The position numbers and the translations under genes are program-made. Shown in pieces: positions 5,030 to 7,374 of a DNA stretch of 7,374 bases. This DNA comes from Dehalococcoidia bacterium UBA1141 (GTDB lineage Bacteria; Chloroflexota; Dehalococcoidia; Lucifugimonadales; UBA3495): positions 22,231 through 29,604 of the forward strand of contig DCAE01000102.1 of NCBI GenBank assembly GCA_002311385.1, written 5' to 3'. How positions within the stretch are numbered: position 1 is the first letter of the stretch; the number at the start of each line of letters is the position of its first letter. The notes beneath the pieces are model-generated. The model made no database searches. It saw only the letters and a program-made list of their open reading frames with translations, and was not told the DNA's origin.

Positions 5030-6466
5030 CTAGGAAACGTTTGTGCCATCTGTGCACTCAACGGTAATCGTGTAGACCCGGCCCGAGCCATTACCGGAGC
5101 GAGATGCCTTGAGGTCAACCGTGAGGTCTCCTGTCTGCTCGGCGTCGGCATCACCGGTCTCGTTGTTCGTAACCGAACTAATCGAGCAGTTGGGCGATGC
5201 GATAGCGTCAGTTGCCACCACCGTTACGGTCACCGATTTCATTTTGTTATTGACTGGCCATAGGTCGCTGGGGTCTGCGGTTACATCAGTGATCTCAGGA
5301 GGTGTGGTGTCCTCCACCGTCACCACTTGAGTAGCCGAAGTCGAGTTGCCGCTGTCGTCAGTAGCGGTCCACTCAACATCAGTGGCCCCCAAGGGGAAGG
5401 CGGCTGGCGCATCGTTGGTGATTACCGGATTAGCATCGACTAGGTCAGTGGCCGTCGCTGTGCCGATTGAGACAGATGTGAGCTCACCGGTGGCCTCTTC
5501 CGTTCCGTCAGCGGGTATGGTGAGCGCCGGGCCTGTCGTGTCCTCGACAGACACGGTAAACGAAGCAGCGCCCTCGTTTCCTGCTTGGTCGGTGACGGTA
5601 CAATTTACAGTCGTGTCCCCTAGCGGGAATGTCGAGCCTGACAAGGGCGTGCACAAAACGGAAATAGGCCCGTCCACATCATCTTCAGCGGAAGTCGAAA
5701 AACTCACATCAGCTCCGGCCCCACTGGTTGCTTCCTCAGTAATATCAGCAAGAACTGATACCACCGGAGGATTGGCGTCGGAGGGGGCTGCACCTATGCT
5801 GAACGCACTGGTCCACGGCTGGAAGTCTGTTCCGATGCCACCTGGCAGAATTAAGGGGTCGCAGAAATTACCTACTACGATGCAGTCATCTGCAATCCCG
5901 TCCCAAGTGTCCCACCAGTTGCCGCCAATCGTCGAATCTGTGCTAGTGAAAACGTTGCCAGTAGAAAGTGAATCGGAGCCAACTTGGTTGGTGTTATCGT
6001 GAAAATTGTTGTTGTAAACCGTGTTATCGTCGGAATTGTGCATAGTAATCGCACCCCAGTTGGAGCCGGGGTCACGTTGGCCGGAAAAGTCGTTTCCGGT
6101 GACCGTTGTACCGTCGGTCTGCTGTAACCACAAGGCGGCGATGGGCCGATGGGCCGTAATCTTAGCTAGCGTGACGGTATTGTCGGTCACGACATGGTTG
6201 TTGACACAGTAAGGTTGGGTGACGCCCAAAACCTGGCAGGAGAATGCCCCATTCGCGTGGGCTTTTATGCCTGATATTAGGATTCCTCCATAATTGCTGA
6301 TAATTGTGTTACCCGTTATCGTGACGGCTTCGTGATATTGTGCTGCAATGGCGTAACCAGCGCCGGGGGCATCTCCAAAGTCTATGGTGTTGCCGCTAAT
6401 TATGTTGCCAGTCGTGCCGGCGGCTATAGAGCCCTCGTTTGAGGCAATATCGATTCCAACTGCCAA
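5030..6466 (-). CDS. Main body of the secreted beta-helix and HYR-domain protein
   Basis: The formal start here is a TTG at 6466, but the same frame is open back to 6748 and carries recognisable helix repeats (INVGATIRTTIEGVII, GISGANWKNVTISNNTI), so this start is probably not real. In full-length numbering (add 155), residues 62 to about 380 form a right-handed parallel beta-helix of the NosD/pectate-lyase-like class, with repeated GN-I-N-I and DNTV-NN-F motifs and a closing GGNWWDTWDG. Two HYR modules follow (about 388-464 and 465-541), shown by FPLGDTTVNCTVTDQAGN and FPLGATDVEWTATDDSGNST, each ending V-VEDTT-P. The last Ig-like domain (about 545-655) has PSDLWPVNNKMKSVTVTV, two cysteines and GRVYTITVECTD. 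These folds serve in carbohydrate binding or cleavage and in surface adhesion; no catalytic residues can be assigned. The stop is a TAG, after which the frame continues for 21 codons. Confidence 0.85.
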   Translation of the reverse strand: MAVGIDIASNEGSIAAGTTGNIISGNTIDFGDAPGAGYAIAAQYHEAVTITGNTIISNYGGILISGIKAHANGAFSCQVLGVTQPYCVNNHVVTDNTVTLAKITAHRPIAALWLQQTDGTTVTGNDFSGQRDPGSNWGAITMHNSDDNTVYNNNFHDNTNQVGSDSLSTGNVFTSTDSTIGGNWWDTWDGIADDCIVVGNFCDPLILPGGIGTDFQPWTSAFSIGAAPSDANPPVVSVLADITEEATSGAGADVSFSTSAEDDVDGPISVLCTPLSGSTFPLGDTTVNCTVTDQAGNEGAASFTVSVEDTTGPALTIPADGTEEATGELTSVSIGTATATDLVDANPVITNDAPAAFPLGATDVEWTATDDSGNSTSATQVVTVEDTTPPEITDVTADPSDLWPVNNKMKSVTVTVVATDAIASPNCSISSVTNNETGDADAEQTGDLTVDLKASRSGNGSGRVYTITVECTDGTNVS

Positions 6467-6748
6467 GTGAATATCGGGTGCATTGGTAATAGTGTTATTC
6501 GAAATGGTGACATTCTTCCAATTCGCGCCACTTATGCCCCGTTGATTGGGGACCCCGATTATGTTGATATTATTGATGATGACGCCCTCAATCGTAGTCC
6601 TGATTGTCGCGCCTACGTTGATGGCGGTAGTAAGGCCGAGTATGCCGGTTACGGTATGGCCGTCGCCTTCCAGGATTACCCCATTGCCGGTGATTCCGAT
6701 ATAGCCGATGACGTCGTGAGTGAGGGTGCAGGTCTTCGATGGCGAGTC

Positions 6749-6931
6749 CTAAGCGCCAATAAGCGAGCAATTACTTCCGGACGCGTTGATGTTTATGACC
6801 AGATCAACCGGCCCGGAGGCGCCGGCGCGCCCAGGAGAAACAAGCGCCACTGCCACAAAGGCGAGGGCGATTAAAACCAGGGCAAATATTCCAAACTTGG
6901 GTAAAGTTACTAAGTTTTTAACGTCAGACAT
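6749..6931 (-). CDS. N-terminal signal-peptide fragment of the beta-helix protein
   Basis: Sixty codons end at the first in-frame TAG. The start ATG is preceded by GGGGAGG at 7 nt. Residues 1-40 are a signal peptide: MSDVKNLVTLPK, a hydrophobic core (FGIFALVLIALAFVAVALV), then a likely cleavage after SPGRAGA. The mature start SGPVDLVININASGSNCSLIGA leads into the cysteine pair that usually opens this beta-helix family (C...C either side of the TAG). Alone it would be only an exported peptide of about 20 residues, so it is best seen as the first exon-like part of the broken gene, not as an independent product. Confidence 0.75.
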   Translation of the reverse strand: MSDVKNLVTLPKFGIFALVLIALAFVAVALVSPGRAGASGPVDLVININASGSNCSLIGA

Positions 6932-6938
6932 TCCACAG

Positions 6939-6945
6939 CCTCCCC
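6939..6945 (-). promoter_or_regulatory. Strong ribosome binding site of gene C
   Basis: The minus strand reads GGGGAGG, then CTGTGGA (7 nt), then ATG at 6931. It is identical in core and spacing to the site before 4563. Confidence 0.85.
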
Positions 6946-7065
6946 AAATTGTTTGCTAACGTGATTTCCAGTAAAGCGCTGAATAAATTCAGTTGTGTAC
7001 TCGCTGGCCATAGTTGAATTACACGTAAATTCGACGCGCCAAATAATTGAGCACGCCAGCCACTA

Positions 7066-7190
7066 ACATACTGTAACAACCCATATATTTACTATCGTGC
7101 TAGCACGATAGTCGACCGCATCTCCCAAGAACCGCACTTTTGTACGAAAGTTGTGCAAACAACTTGTAATATATGCCGCCAGCCGGACGT
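7066..7190. other. Possible 125-bp insertion in the leader of gene C
   Basis: In the leader at 4652-4696, the strings CACTA and TATGACTGC are fused as CACTATGACTGC. In gene C they lie apart, CACTA ending at 7065 and TATGAC starting at 7191. The segment between them carries the 22-bp palindrome and is bordered by TA on both sides; CGCCAGCC also occurs at both borders (7054-7061 and 7177-7184). I see no good terminal inverted repeats, so a small mobile element is only one option; a deletion in the other leader is another. Confidence 0.35.
7091..7112. promoter_or_regulatory. Perfect 22-bp palindrome upstream of gene C
   Basis: Arms of 11 bp (ACTATCGTGCT and its reverse complement) meet with no spacer, about 160 bp upstream of the ATG at 6931. 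No T tract follows on either strand, so it is not an obvious terminator. Its length and symmetry suit a dimeric regulator binding site or a recombination site. Confidence 0.5.
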
Positions 7191-7296
7191 TATGACTGCT
7201 ATTTCGTTCATTGCCATGTTTTTTGCTTTAGATAAAAATGTTCTATGACACGCGTCTGAAAACACGCGGACTACGGACCTAATCGGTAGCGAAATG

Positions 7297-7369
7297 GAAG
7301 CAGAAGACTAGGCAGAAAACGGACAGTTGCGTACCGGCAGCAAAGCGGGCGAGGGAGGGTTTTTAGCAA
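7297..7369 (-). repeat. Dispersed leader element, copy 3 (diverged)
   Basis: The order of blocks is as in copies 1 and 2: AGCAGAAGACTAGGCAGAAAAC, then a GTAC-containing centre, then GAGGGAGGG (about 7351-7359) and AGCAAA. It is more diverged than copies 1 and 2 are from each other. It starts about 365 nt upstream of gene C; without the putative insertion of about 125 bp this becomes about 240 nt, close to the 215 nt seen at copy 2. Confidence 0.4.
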
Positions 7370-7374
7370 ATCCT

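Larger units (their letters stand above)
4964..6931 (-). pseudogene. Secreted beta-helix/HYR protein gene with two in-frame TAG codons
   Basis: A single frame of 656 codons runs from the ATG at 6931 to the TAA at 4964-4966, with no frame change. It is interrupted only by TAG at codon 61 (6749-6751) and codon 634 (5030-5032). Coding sense is kept on both sides of each TAG. After the first comes DSPSKTCTLTHDVIGYIGI...GVILEGDGHTVTG, the opening of a NosD-like helix. After the second comes GEVDVTVPHDQ followed by a basic tail. In relatives I recall, the residue before D in the first motif is often W (WDS..TKTCTLT), so TGG to TAG is the simplest origin of the first; the original codon of the second is unclear. 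Either the gene is a recent pseudogene, TAG is read through, or both are errors. Confidence 0.75.
6946..7296 (-). promoter_or_regulatory. Long leader of gene C without a gene
   Basis: This stretch of about 350 bp has no plausible coding frame. It holds the parts shared with the 4564-4777 leader (7044-7065, 7191-7215, and ATGTTCT at 7239-7245), a 22-bp palindrome, and a direct repeat ACACGCG (7248-7254 and 7262-7268, 14 bp apart). A small inverted repeat CTGAAT-AA-ATTCAG lies at 6979-6992. I could not assign a convincing -35/-10 pair. Confidence 0.45.

Noticed and set aside
4960..5154. Minus-strand frame of 64 codons at the end of gene C
   Set aside because: It is a shifted frame over the true C-terminus; the in-frame reading gives GEVDVTVPHDQ and a TAA, which fits the domain.
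5346..6002. Plus-strand open frame of 218 codons opposite the HYR region
   Set aside because: It is a low-complexity Ser/Val/Pro-rich mirror of the HYR modules, with no start signal and no recognisable domain.
6588..6770. Minus-strand Arg/His-rich frame of 60 codons across the first TAG of gene C
   Set aside because: It is a shifted frame; the gene C frame through the same bases gives a good beta-helix start (TCTLTHDVIGYIGI), so no frameshift is needed there.

Overview
The window looks like bacterial chromosome of moderate GC with two large genes for secreted, multidomain surface or matrix proteins. Both are read on the minus strand. Both begin with a clear signal peptide preceded by a GGGGAGG ribosome binding site 7 nt from the ATG. 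The proteins are built from modules common in exported bacterial proteins: Calx-beta, cadherin-like, HYR, a right-handed beta-helix of NosD type, and a charged helical tail. No taxonomic marker gene is present. The style (NosD/HYR proteins and a lysine-rich helical tail) is reminiscent of environmental Chloroflexota, but this is a weak inference.

Layout, following the minus strand from right to left. (i) 7374-6932: a long leader without a gene. It holds one copy of a dispersed intergenic element (7297-7369), a block shared with the other leader, and a perfect 22-bp palindrome (7091-7112). (ii) 6931-4964: gene C, a beta-helix/HYR protein of 655 codons, interrupted by two in-frame TAG codons (codons 61 and 634). 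(iii) 4928-4899: a terminator hairpin. (iv) 4860-4564: a second leader with another copy of the element and sequence homologous to the first leader. (v) 4563-652: a gene that reads as one 1303-residue protein if two single-base indels are repaired, one in a run of seven G and one at the centre of a perfect 36-bp palindrome. As written it falls into three overlapping open frames. (vi) 611-577: a terminator-like hairpin. (vii) 576-1: gene-free sequence with a third copy of the element, in the place expected for the leader of a further gene beyond the left edge.

The two genes look like a series of separately transcribed, similarly controlled units (element, leader, secreted protein, terminator) rather than an operon. 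The points most worth following up are the three-copy leader element, the two TAG codons and two indels that break otherwise well-preserved proteins, and the two perfect palindromes. Whether the breaks are real (decay, phase variation, stop-codon readthrough) or errors in the sequence cannot be decided from the window alone.
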